A stretch of DNA of 31,095 nt from positions 95,857-126,951 of the forward strand of contig NW_014577097.1 in NCBI RefSeq assembly GCF_000485595.1. The letters run 5' to 3'. Position 1 is the stretch's first letter. Every line of letters begins with the position of its first letter. The notes under the pieces are model-generated. The model did not search any database. It had not been told where the DNA came from and was given only the letters and a program-made list of their open reading frames with translations. Source of the DNA: Priapulus caudatus. Taxonomy: Eukaryota; Priapulida; Priapulimorpha; Priapulimorphida; Priapulidae. The translations under genes and the position numbers were made by a program. Positions 1 to 8,450 of this stretch are shown in pieces.

Positions 1-295
1 GCGCTATAATTGGCGGCAGGAATAGGCAATATGATCGCAGGGACGCTTCTAGCTTGCGTCAGATGGGCGGGCAGCCGCTCGTTGAGGGTGTCCGCGAGGG
101 GCTGCTGGGTCTTGGTCTGGTGTTCCTCGCTTATTGATGCCTACCGCCGCAATAGCTGAAATGGAAGTCAGGCGTCCCTAAATATTCTCGCGCTTACGCG
201 CTTCGCGGTTACTTTTAACAGATACGCTAATTCTGCTACTTCTGGTCCGCGTTTCGGATTTTAGCAGTGATGATGGTTATGCGATAGGATAGTAT

Positions 296-480
296 GAATG
301 AATGGATTGGATGGATGGATGGATGGATGGATAGCATGGGATGGATGGATGGATGGATGGATGGATGAATGGATGGATGAATGAATGGGATGGATGTGGA
401 TGGATGCGATGGGATGGATAGATCGGATGGATGCTGGTATGACATGCGATGGATGCGATGCGATTGATTAATGGAATGAT
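296..480. repeat. (GGAT)n / (ATGG)n microsatellite
   Basis: This is an imperfect tetranucleotide array of ATGG/GGAT units with scattered ATGA and ATGCG variants. The open frames across it on the minus strand (repeating Ser-Ile-His-Pro) are products of the repeat and are not genes. Confidence 0.95.
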
Positions 481-925
481 TGATTAAGATGAATTGATTT
501 ATTGAACTGGATGGCGATGATGGAAAAACGGACGACGTAATGACTATAGATGGTCTGGAGGGTAGTTATGAAAAATACGTCTAGGAAAAACTGCATGATT
601 ATACAGCCTTAATAACGACGCATTTGCGCGCACACGCACCCATATTTAGGCCACTGTAAAGTTGGTGCGCACATACTATTGACGTATTTAACGAGGTGGA
701 TGACGGCGGGCGAATTGTGTTCGGAGCATACAGTGCATGCGATCATAGTAAGTAGGGCAATCCTCGTGTGCGCGCTGCGGCGCCTTGTGTGCTGTGCGTT
801 ACATCTCCTTCGCAGACAGTGAGTTGTATTAACAACAAAACGTAATAAGATACGATTAGTGACTTTGTCTTATGGTGAATCGGCTGGACTGAATGGATCG
901 ACAGGCATGAATAAATCGTACACGC

Positions 926-1065
926 GATCATGGATGGATGGATGGATGATTGGTATGATACTGATGGCATGGATGGATGGAGGATGGATAGTATGAATGG
1001 ATGGATGGGATGGCAATGGATGATGGCGATGGACGGACTGACGAACGGATGGATGGATGAGTCTA
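926..1065. repeat. Second (GGAT)n microsatellite block
   Basis: These are the same ATGG/GGAT units as at 296-480, about 450 bp further on and again interrupted. Repeating Met-Asp-Gly-Trp open frames on the plus strand are repeat products. The spacer between the two blocks shows no recognisable gene. Confidence 0.93.
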
Positions 1066-1689
1066 AGTCGGTTGGCAATACGTTCACTGTTTTTGCTAGG
1101 TACTATCACTTTTGCTAGGTAGAGCAAGAATTGCACAGAATATTGGTGATACGTGAAACAAGGAGCGAGGCTTCATTCGTACATGTGCGCATGAACGAAC
1201 GCTCATCATCATCGCTTATCAGGACGCTGTGGTTAACCAGCACATCGGAACAGAGCTACCTACAACATCGCCGCCACGCGTAGATGCCAAGTTGAGCGCT
1301 CTCTTCTTCAGCTCTCATTCGACACCCATCACTTGTTAGAAACTATCTTCAGGTATGCTAAATGTATCGTTGAAATAGCGCGTTGGCATGTAATTTCTCA
1401 AATCAGTTTATACCGCATTACTCCAGTATCTCGCTCTAGACAGAGGGTTGCATTATGGCCATTTGTAATCGACACCTGTGCCCAGAACCACAGACACAGA
1501 CTAACGAGCGAGAAATCTGATAATTACGATTATAATAGGTAGTTGCTGCTTGTTGTTCTAATCGCTAATCCTACCCATTCAGCTGACATGGTTCTGTCAG
1601 CACAACGGTGACACCTTCTACTATCCATAAATAAATCAAACTAGGCTGGGTATAGAAGGTAGATTTAGCATCAAGGCGACTCCTTCGGT
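1066..1689. other. No recognisable gene
   Basis: This is unique-looking sequence with only short open frames. I see no splice-bounded exon, RNA gene or repeat end in it. Confidence 0.6.
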
Positions 1690-2220
1690 GTGGGGGGCGT
1701 CCTCTTCTTCGTGGCCTGAGTACAGGATTGTCTCACCTGTTGACAGTCTCAGTTGTCCTGCCTGTATCAATCTGGTCTCACAGAGACCTAGCAGGGCTAT
1801 CTTGTATTTCTTCATGTCTGCTGCCACTTGTGCTGCCTTCCCTGCTTCGTACATTCTGTGGATGTTCTAAGTGGCAATCTTGGTTGTTGTCTTGGATGTC
1901 AGAAGGGGAGTCGGCCTTGCAGCTTCCGTCAGGCTTTCACTGCAACGCGTCATACTCCTACGAGGTTGTGGCCCTTCCACACCCAAGTCTAGTAATGTCG
2001 TCAATGTTTCTGTAACAAGCTGTTTTTTCCGGTCTAGAGGTGTTAGCCATATCCCAACCCCTTAACCTCGAAAAAAGGTGGTCCAAATTTGTCTGGCCTC
2101 TACCCTTTGACCTGTCCAGCTTGGGTGACCCTGCCAGAAGCTTATGCTCCCGTTGGCATAGTTCTCCGGGTTATTGAGGCTCGCAAGCCACCACACCGCG
2201 ACAAGGGATGGACCCCGTGG
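1690..2220 (-). mobile_element. RTE-like LINE 5' fragment with endonuclease domain, broken
   Basis: Read on the minus strand, 1690-1890 encodes the start of an apurinic-like endonuclease typical of RTE-type LINEs (often annotated in animal genomes as craniofacial development protein 2-like). The signature TYEAGK-like stretch is followed by LLGLCETR, GQLRLSTGETILYSGHEEE and HTEGVALML. The codon that should be Trp in the usual K-I-A-T-W-N motif is TAG (1867-1869). Homology stops abruptly after GVALML near 1690, so the rest of the endonuclease and the reverse transcriptase are missing. The stretch up to 2220 looks like the 5' leader of the same family, but I am less sure of it. It is a dead, 3'-truncated piece. 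The family assignment is from memory of the protein motif. Confidence 0.78.
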
Positions 2221-2460
2221 TGGAGAAGGTAGATTGGATAAAAGAAAGGTAGAGGAAAGGAGAACGTAGTTGAGGTGAGATGGTTGACCATGTAGGAAAA
2301 GTTGGCGTACTGAAAGAGCACGTGGGAAGTGAGGGAAAGAAGTAAAGGGGAGGAGAATGTAGAGGAGGTAGAAAGAGGGAAAAGTGGAAGAACTGGCGTA
2401 TAGAAAGTAAGGAAAGGATGAAGTTATAATTATGAACTATGAGGAAACCGAGAAGGAAAC

Positions 2461-2529
2461 CCTACCCGCGATCACGCTCGCGCGCCTACTGCGACCTGAA
2501 AAGTATGAAAGCGCGAGGAAAAGCACAGT
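2461..2529 (+). repeat. Left terminal inverted repeat of the Harbinger element
   Basis: It starts CCTACCCGCGATCACGCTCG and ends AAAGCACAGT. It pairs with 3967-4035 over its full length with a handful of substitutions. Confidence 0.93.
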
Positions 2530-2769
2530 CCATGAAAATCCATGGCGTGGTGTGACCATGGTGTGACACCATGTAGCTTAACAGTAGCTTACAGTACGCT
2601 CTTGACTCGCTTATTACGCTCTCACTGCGATCCTATGCGTTCCCAGTTTGATCTTCAGTGCGCTCTCAATGCGCTCCCACTGCGCTCAGTGCACTCTCAA
2701 TGCGTTCCCACTGCGTTCTGTGCGTTCTCAGTGCGTCCAAGTAGCTCTCGCTGCGCTCTTACTACGCTC

Positions 2770-3405
2770 TCAATACGTTTGAAACTCGCTCACTGCGCGT
2801 GCGCGGCGTGTATATATAGAGCTTCCTGCGACCTTCAGGATCAGTCTACATTCAGCCGCTGTATGCGCCATGCCAAAAAGAAGAGGCATGGGTCGAGGAA
2901 TGCCCCCTTCTTCAGGGAAGATTGGACAGCTGATGACTTCCTCCTTGTACTCATCTACGATGGCCTGGCAGACTTCTCGTACTAGGACAGACATGGTGTT
3001 ATGAGGAACACTGAAGTCAAACTTCATACTGGCGTACTTGGCACCGGATGCTAGGTGGTGCATAGTAATTGCAATCTTCAACCCTGGTTCCATAGCCTTT
3101 CTATACATGGTGTCTTGTTTGGTGCATCTTGGACCAAGTCTTGCTAGGAGCTCATCAAACATCTTTGATTGTACTCTCAGGAAGTTAAAGAAGGATGCAG
3201 GATCTTCGTGTCGTAGCTCGGCCATTAGGCAGTGATAGTGGCCAAACTGAACTCTTCTCCCCACGTCTAACCATGGTCGAACCCAGCATCTCCTCTCCCT
3301 TCTTTCCCTCCTCCTTCTAATGATGTTGACAAGGGCCTGGTCATCTTGTGCCTGCATATGTGCTAACTGTAGTACAATTAGCACATTCTGCCTGTCTGCG
3401 GCCAT
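2770..3405 (-). pseudogene. Truncated HARBI1-like transposase
   Basis: The frame begins at the ATG at 3405-3403 and runs 211 codons. Residues about 35-140 match Harbinger transposase N-termini: WVRPWL, the QFGHYHCLM stretch, and the run GPRCTKQDTMYRKAMEPGLK followed by ITMHHLASG and VPHNTMSVLVREVCQAI. After DEYKEEVISCP the match stops, and the frame reads into unrelated sequence near 2905. The catalytic DDE half is therefore absent. A TATA-like TATAAATA lies upstream on the minus strand (3451-3458). Functional transposase is not expected; the N-terminal frame itself is still open. Confidence 0.9.
2811..2818 (+). promoter_or_regulatory. TATA box of the second Harbinger gene (remnant)
   Basis: TATATATA lies about 50 bp before a short plus-strand frame beginning M-P-K-R-R-G-M-G-R-G (ATG at 2870). 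In animal Harbingers a second gene for a Myb/SANT-like protein starts near one end. This looks like its promoter and first codons, left beside the truncated transposase. Confidence 0.45.
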
Positions 3406-3966
3406 GGTGAAGAGCAGATGCACACTGATTGTGTATAGAAGATGAAGCTGTATTTATACCAAAATGTGGGGGGGGGGTCAGTGAAAGTGGGATCGTAATA
3501 AGAACGCACTGTGAGCCTATTGAAAACGTGGGAACAACGCCATGGACGTATTACGAGCGTCATAGTCTCAGTGGCAGCGCAGTGTGGACGTAGAATGAGC
3601 GGAAACAAGCCCAGAAAGCGTAGTGGAAGCGTAGTAACGGCGCACTAAGAACGGGAGAGGCACGTATGGAGAGCCCAATGAGCGTACAGCAGTCGCAAAC
3701 CAGTCGCAGGAGACGATTTCTGCGACCCCAAGTCGCTTCTATGCGTTGTTGCTACGTCCACGATACGCTCATGTAGTTCGCTTTGCTCTGCCACGGCGAC
3801 TGTATACTGCGTCATTACACCGCTCATTACAGAGCGCCGACCCGCTGCGCTTGTTTTGATTCGGACCAACACAAGCGCCGAGGTTTGGCGCTCAAGGTAG
3901 CTCATGGCCACCCTCTTCCGTCTTTGATAGTTTCCACTGCGTCACCAACTAGTTCTCAGAGACCTT

Positions 3967-4035
3967 ACTGCGCTTTTCCTCGCGCTTTCATACTTTTCAG
4001 GTCGCAGTGGGAGCGCGAGCGTGATCGCGGGTAGG
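3967..4035 (-). repeat. Right terminal inverted repeat of the Harbinger element
   Basis: This is the reverse complement of the left repeat. It ends GTGATCGCGGGTAGG at 4035, where similarity to the left end stops. Confidence 0.93.
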
Positions 4036-4189
4036 TGTGACAGGGGTATTATTGATGCGTATCCGTGCGTGGGCGCAGTGATGTCGCACGTATATGCCGT
4101 TGCCACGTAGCGGGCCTGCGTAGGTACTGGTACATATTACGCACGATCTGTGCCTATACCGGTTGTTCACTTTGCTTGCGATCGCCAAG

Positions 4190-4250
4190 CAGGCGCGTAG
4201 CCAGGGGGGGGGGGCGGTGGGGGCGGTCGCCCCCACCCAAAACGCCGGCC
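4190..4250. repeat. G-rich transposon-end-like hairpin
   Basis: The motif GGCGCGTAGCCAGGGGGG is followed by a C-rich reverse complement (GGGGGCGGTCGCCCCC is self-complementary). This resembles the CAGGGGCGTAGCC ends of non-autonomous hAT-like elements common in invertebrates. A matching partner end was not identified. Confidence 0.5.
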
Positions 4251-4863
4251 AAAAAAAAGAGAGAGAAAGAAGAGGACGTAGGAAGAAAAAGGAGCATACA
4301 AAGACACATGACAAAGACTGTGTTAAAAAGATTATAAAAGAAACAACAGATATCTTTTAATTATTTAAAAATATTTTGTGAAGTGAGCTTTGAGCCCAGC
4401 GCAGTTCGCCTTTCATCCAGCTCGGCATAACATATCATGCGTACCTACACAATAATATTACTATCGAGCTCTACGGATATTTTGTGTACAGCGGGTCGGG
4501 TTCTCTACGTGCTACTTGTGTATTCTTATTGTGTGTCTGACCTGTCACACAGTCCTGCTAGCAATTATGGAAACCTTATGACGAAATGCTGATTGTTTGG
4601 TGATTGGTTGATTTAAACGTCAATATATTTATCACATGCATGATGCTCTTTTCTGAAGATATCCTAAAAAAAATCGAAATCTTGTTTAACAATATTATTT
4701 TTGAAAATTTAAGATTAAGAGTCGAGAACGGTACAACGAATCGTCTTCTTTCTCTAATGATTTAATGAAACGTCAGAGCTTCCGCGCTTCGCGTGGGAGG
4801 GGAGAAACTCCCCCCTCCCTGCAACCAACCCCTAGGAACCGCTCGCTCTTTAAGTGATTCGCA

Positions 4864-4945
4864 CCAGGGGCGTAAATTCCGGGGGGTGGATGCATCCCCC
4901 CGCTCTTGAAGGAGGGGGGGATGGCCTGTACAAATACCCCCCTGA
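4864..4945 (+). repeat. CAGGGGCGTA-type element end with G/C hairpin
   Basis: CACCAGGGGCGTAAATTCC is followed by a run of G, GGATGCATCC and a run of C, forming a strong hairpin. A similar arrangement in the opposite orientation is at 5645-5685, but I cannot show that they are two ends of one element. Confidence 0.5.
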
Positions 4946-5644
4946 GATTCAAAAAAAGACAGAAAAAAGAAAGAAGGAAGAAGAAGAAAAAAGAAAGAAA
5001 TATGATTGTTTCAATTTCAGCATAATGCATGAGAAATGAGTTTTTTAAATGTATGTATAACTGCGCTAATAGCCTACAGTACAATTTAGTGTTAATCATG
5101 GCGCTACTGCATGCGTAGCAAGTAAGACAGACTTTCGAGGGCGCACGGAAGAGGAAGGAGTGTACTGCCAGAGGCATATAGTCTCTCAAAAAGTACAAGT
5201 CGCTACGCGGGCTGCAGACTGGAACTTTACACCTAATATATCAAGCTTCTTTGCAGCAGATGAGAATTGTCTGTCTTGACGCCAGAAGTGAGATTTCGCC
5301 ATTATTTAATTGAACACAATGGCCTTTGATGCGGGCTAGACCCTTGCAAATGAACTGCTTCAAGAAATGTTTCCAGACTCACAAATACAAAAGGTATGGT
5401 TGCAAAATACAAAAAAGGAAATTGTGGGAAGAAATTGCAAATTCTTACCTGTCGTGTTTTATTACATTGTATTAATTACTATAGTAACCTAACTGTGTAC
5501 GCTCTACCTGAAAAAGTAAAGAAAAGTGTTTGAACCTCAACTGTAGGGTTGAGTATAGAGTTTGAATAGTGTACAGACATAAGAAATGGCCCACAGTACT
5601 GCCTCCAGATTGCCACTGAAGAATGGCTGAAATATTCAAATTGT

Positions 5645-5685
5645 CTGGGGGGGGCATGCCCCCAGACCCGCCCCTAGCAACTGGC
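5645..5685 (-). repeat. G/C hairpin repeat end (GGGGCATGCCCCC core)
   Basis: This is a palindromic GGGGGCATGCCCCC core flanked by AGACCCGCCCCTAGC. Read on the minus strand it resembles the end at 4864. Similar G/C-rich hairpin fragments recur near 20030-20045, 21060-21170 and 30265-30290. Confidence 0.45.
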
Positions 5686-5769
5686 ATCACTACGGCACGT
5701 ACAACCGTACGTTTGTAAATTTGGCATAGAAGCGTGCATAGTATGTATGCATGTTATAAATTATGTACG

Positions 5770-5940
5770 TGTCGTTTGTGTGTGCTGTGTACGTGTGTGG
5801 TAGTGTGGGTGTGTGCATTGTGTTTTGTTGTTATTGTTCGTTATGCTCGTGAGTATGTGTGTGTGGTGTGTGTGTCGTGTGCTGTGTGCTGTGTGTGTGT
5901 GTGTGTGCTGGCGTGTGGTGTGTTATGTTCCGTGCGTGCG
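5770..5940. repeat. GT-rich low-complexity tract
   Basis: This is an irregular run of GTGTGT, GTGTGC and GTATGT words. The Cys-Val-rich open frame on the plus strand is explained by the repeat. Confidence 0.85.
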
Positions 5941-6114
5941 CGATGCGCGCGTTGTGCAGTAATATTTATTGTGGGCTTGCCTATGTGCTCGTGCCTAATA
6001 TGTGAGTGCTTATCGCCGATCATTCCCCCCCCACCCTCGGTACGGATTTACGGCCCACTGATCTACGCCGACACTTCACGGTTCTCATCTGCCGCTCCCC
6101 CCCCAAAAGAAAAA

Positions 6115-6625
6115 CAACATACTTGTCGGCGGGAAAATGTTCGGCAATGTGCGCCATGCAGGCTTAACCTATCGCAGTCACCACGAAGCACACTGGTGCG
6201 TGTACGCGTGACGTGGTGCTGACAATCATATTAACTTGGTGTCATGTGCGGGTGAACAATTGCTGAGCGCACATTGCCAAACATTTTGCAGCGAACAACT
6301 TCGTGGCGCCGTCCAGTAGCTGTGTTGTAAAGAGTCACGTGATCGGCGCATGATTGGGCACAAAAATCATGTGACCACATATCGTGCTGCTATTGGTTAC
6401 TACTTTACAAATGTTCCTAGAATTGTTCGACATTCAGCGCACATTGACGAACATTCAACGAACAATGTTCGAGATATCAAACATTTCCGATCTTCAGAAA
6501 CATTGTTTGGAACAAATGTTCGGCGACATTTTTCACCGCACATGCATTCACGGACATTTCGTGGAACATTGCTACGATAATGTTTTTGAGCAAAATGTTC
6601 GGCAATGTGCGCCGGGCTTTACATA
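6115..6625. repeat. Cluster of a 22-bp AATGTTCGGCAATGTGCGC motif
   Basis: The motif AAAATGTTCGGCAATGTGCG occurs directly at 6134-6155 and 6592-6613. It occurs inverted with one mismatch at 6267-6287. Between them lie many looser ACATTG/CAATGTTCG words. This is probably a MITE or nested MITEs with repeated ends. The start of the DH44-like gene is about 240 bp further on. Confidence 0.55.
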
Positions 6626-6839
6626 AGATTTACATTTCGGTATGCATCTCAGACTTCAGGCCAGTTAGCGTGCGCGTTTCGCACTACTTTTTAACTGTAC
6701 AGTGGAGTATTCTCCTATATCTGAAGTCACCTAACTAATTGAAGAGAGTTAACTAAACATTAGTTTAACTAATTATTAAATTACGCCGCGTTCGTTTCAT
6801 CTAATCGCACGTGAATCATCTTGTGTTGCTCCTTCTTTA

Positions 6840-6851
6840 TTATATATTCAG
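6840..6851 (+). promoter_or_regulatory. Probable 3' splice site before the DH44-like coding exon
   Basis: A T-rich tract (TTGCTCCTTCTTTATTATAT) ends in TTCAG just upstream of the start codon. It indicates a 5'-UTR intron. The upstream exon was not identified. Confidence 0.55.
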
Positions 6852-6858
6852 AAGGAAG

Positions 6859-7203
6859 ATGGCGCTGCTCGTTCTACAGCTCGTTTTCGCCTGCCTCGTG
6901 ATCAGCTGCGCCACCACCTCTCGCCAGGAGGCGCGCGGATACAACGACCGCCACGGATCGAAGACGCTGCTCAGACTCGTTCCCGTGTTGACGCCGGAAA
7001 AAGTGGACGCCTTGGAGCAGGCGCGCGATGCTGACGCCGTCTGGCGGCAAGCGTACGAGAAGCGTGCGGGGCCCCGGCTATCGGTGATCAGCTCCTTGGA
7101 TGTGCTACGCAGGCAGCTGCAGATGGTCAAGGATCGACAGAACAAGCAAGCGCATGGTTACCAGGCCTCGGCCAACCAGAACTTCCTCGACAGGCTGGGT
7201 TGA
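6859..7203 (+). CDS. DH44/CRF-like neuropeptide precursor
   Basis: This encodes a 114-residue secretory precursor. Residues 1-18 (MALLVLQLVFACLVISCA) form a signal peptide. A spacer follows, then the dibasic site K68-R69, then a single peptide from A70 to L113, exactly 44 residues. The last residue G114, directly before the stop, is an amidation donor. The peptide core GPRLSVISSLDVLRRQL carries the family pattern S-x-x-x-x-L-D-V-L-R, followed by a basic amphipathic helix. This is the pattern of insect diuretic hormone 44, the invertebrate counterpart of corticotropin-releasing factor, which acts through class B GPCRs. I chose the ATG at 6859 because a pyrimidine tract and CAG (6849-6851) form a likely splice acceptor seven bases upstream, so the 5' UTR is probably in an upstream exon not located here. 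The single coding exon is intact. The alternative name 'CRF-like peptide' is equally valid. Confidence 0.93.
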   Translation: MALLVLQLVFACLVISCATTSRQEARGYNDRHGSKTLLRLVPVLTPEKVDALEQARDADAVWRQAYEKRAGPRLSVISSLDVLRRQLQMVKDRQNKQAHGYQASANQNFLDRLG

Positions 7204-7270
7204 TGAACGTCTTAACAGCGTTCATGATCCTAGTCTTAAGCGTAGCCACCTCAATATATATATCATGGAT

Positions 7271-7295
7271 TAATAATGACAAATTGTCATTATTA
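7271..7295. repeat. 12-bp perfect inverted repeat downstream of the neuropeptide gene
   Basis: TAATAATGACAA, one base, then its exact complement TTGTCATTATTA. Further copies of ACAAATTGTCAT follow at about 7310-7347. It lies in the likely 3' UTR and is too AT-rich for a strong terminator-like role. Confidence 0.7.
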
Positions 7296-7347
7296 GGCAA
7301 ATTAGGCACAATTAGTCAAATTGTCATTGTCATTTAGACAAATTGTC

Positions 7348-8366
7348 ATAACGTGTACCGCAGTTTTATCCCATTGCTGCTAACAAAAATCTTCTTTGTC
7401 AGCAAAACTGCTGTAAGCCTAAGAAGTAAGCGTTTGCACAACGTACGTTCCTGCCCCCCCCCCCCCCTGAGCTCACGAGTTGTCTCTGGTCTGTGGAATG
7501 CAATAAGACCGTTCGCTCTTTCGCAAATCAACATCCTGTTACTATTAATATACAGCCAGAAAACATAAAAGTTGGCAACATTATATTAATTAGATGGGCT
7601 GGTATCGTACACGGAACATAGAACATGGAACATGGAAATGTGAACCACAAAATTAACAGTTTTACATCAGAAACTATCTAAATATTTTCACCAACGGTTA
7701 GAATTGAAAATTAAAATTTGTAGTTGACCATTTGGCATGTCAAGAATTTTTCTGTATTATATAACATCCAATTTATCAGTCAAAACAGTGTGTGTGTGCG
7801 CGTGTGCGTGCGTGCGTGCGTGCGTGTGGGTATGTGTGCGTGTGTGTGTGTGTACGTGCCTGTGTGCGTGTGTGTGTGCGTGCGTGCGTACGTGCGTGTA
7901 TACGTGCTTGTGTGTGTATATGCGTGTACACTTATAACATTATAGACGTAGCTCACTCCGTATTTAATCCGAAATCGTGTCATATTTACGATGGAAATCA
8001 CGTACCAAGACATGCCAAACAAGATGCTTATATAAGTTGTATCATAATTCTTTAATACTTGCTACTTTCATATTTATAAACTGTAGTAGCAGAAAGGTAT
8101 TCTGATACTATAGACGTTTTAGCAGTCAGAATAAAAGCTTCACCGATATAAATCCAGCACCAATATTTACAGGATAAAATGAAGGGATATTTTCATGATT
8201 AATTACAGAAAACAATTAGTAGTATGAGCATAATATTGAGTGGGTAAGGTTCAATGATAAGGCACTGATATAAACCATAAAAGGCGCTATTACATGATCG
8301 AGTAATTGTTCACCTAAGATTGATTTTTAGTCACTATTCAACTATTTGACTGGAACTGATGAGCTA
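7348..8366. other. Intergenic region between the DH44-like gene and ALG10
   Basis: It holds a poly-C run (about 7456-7467), a GT microsatellite (7788-7930) and AT-rich sequence. A possible poly(A) signal ATTAAA for the plus-strand neuropeptide gene is at 7710-7715. No gene is seen. Confidence 0.6.
7788..7930. repeat. (GT)n / (GTGC)n microsatellite
   Basis: Near-continuous GTGTGT, GTGCGTGC and GTAC words. Open frames on both strands across it are repeat products. Confidence 0.95.
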
Positions 8367-8372
8367 TTTATT
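8367..8372 (-). terminator. ALG10 polyadenylation signal
   Basis: AATAAA on the minus strand (TTTATT on plus), about 80 bp downstream of the ALG10 stop. It is the first canonical hexamer after the gene. Confidence 0.7.
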
Positions 8373-8450
8373 TGTCTAGTCATTACGCCATAATACATCA
8401 CTCGTGCCACGTCTCTTGATCGGGCACATATGCAATTCCTCATACTTGCA

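Larger units (their letters stand above)
2461..4035. mobile_element. PIF/Harbinger transposon, internally deleted, 69-bp TIRs
   Basis: The ends at 2461-2529 and 3967-4035 are inverted repeats of 69 bp that differ at only a few positions. Both contain the block CTGAAAAGTATGAAAGCGCG and its complement. Subterminal DNA on both sides is full of short related words (TGCGCTCTCA on the left, AGCGTAGTG-like on the right), as expected for transposase-binding arrays. The interior encodes the N-terminal part of a HARBI1-like nuclease on the minus strand. At 1,575 bp it is much shorter than an autonomous copy. I could not find an exact 3-bp target duplication at these ends (AAC against TGT), so the outermost base may be misplaced or the flanks have mutated. 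Confidence 0.9.
4251..6114. other. Repeat-rich stretch without a recognisable gene
   Basis: Apart from the G/C hairpins and the GT-rich tract at 5770-5940, I see AT-rich filler and short open frames only. None has splice signals plus recognisable protein similarity. Confidence 0.6.
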
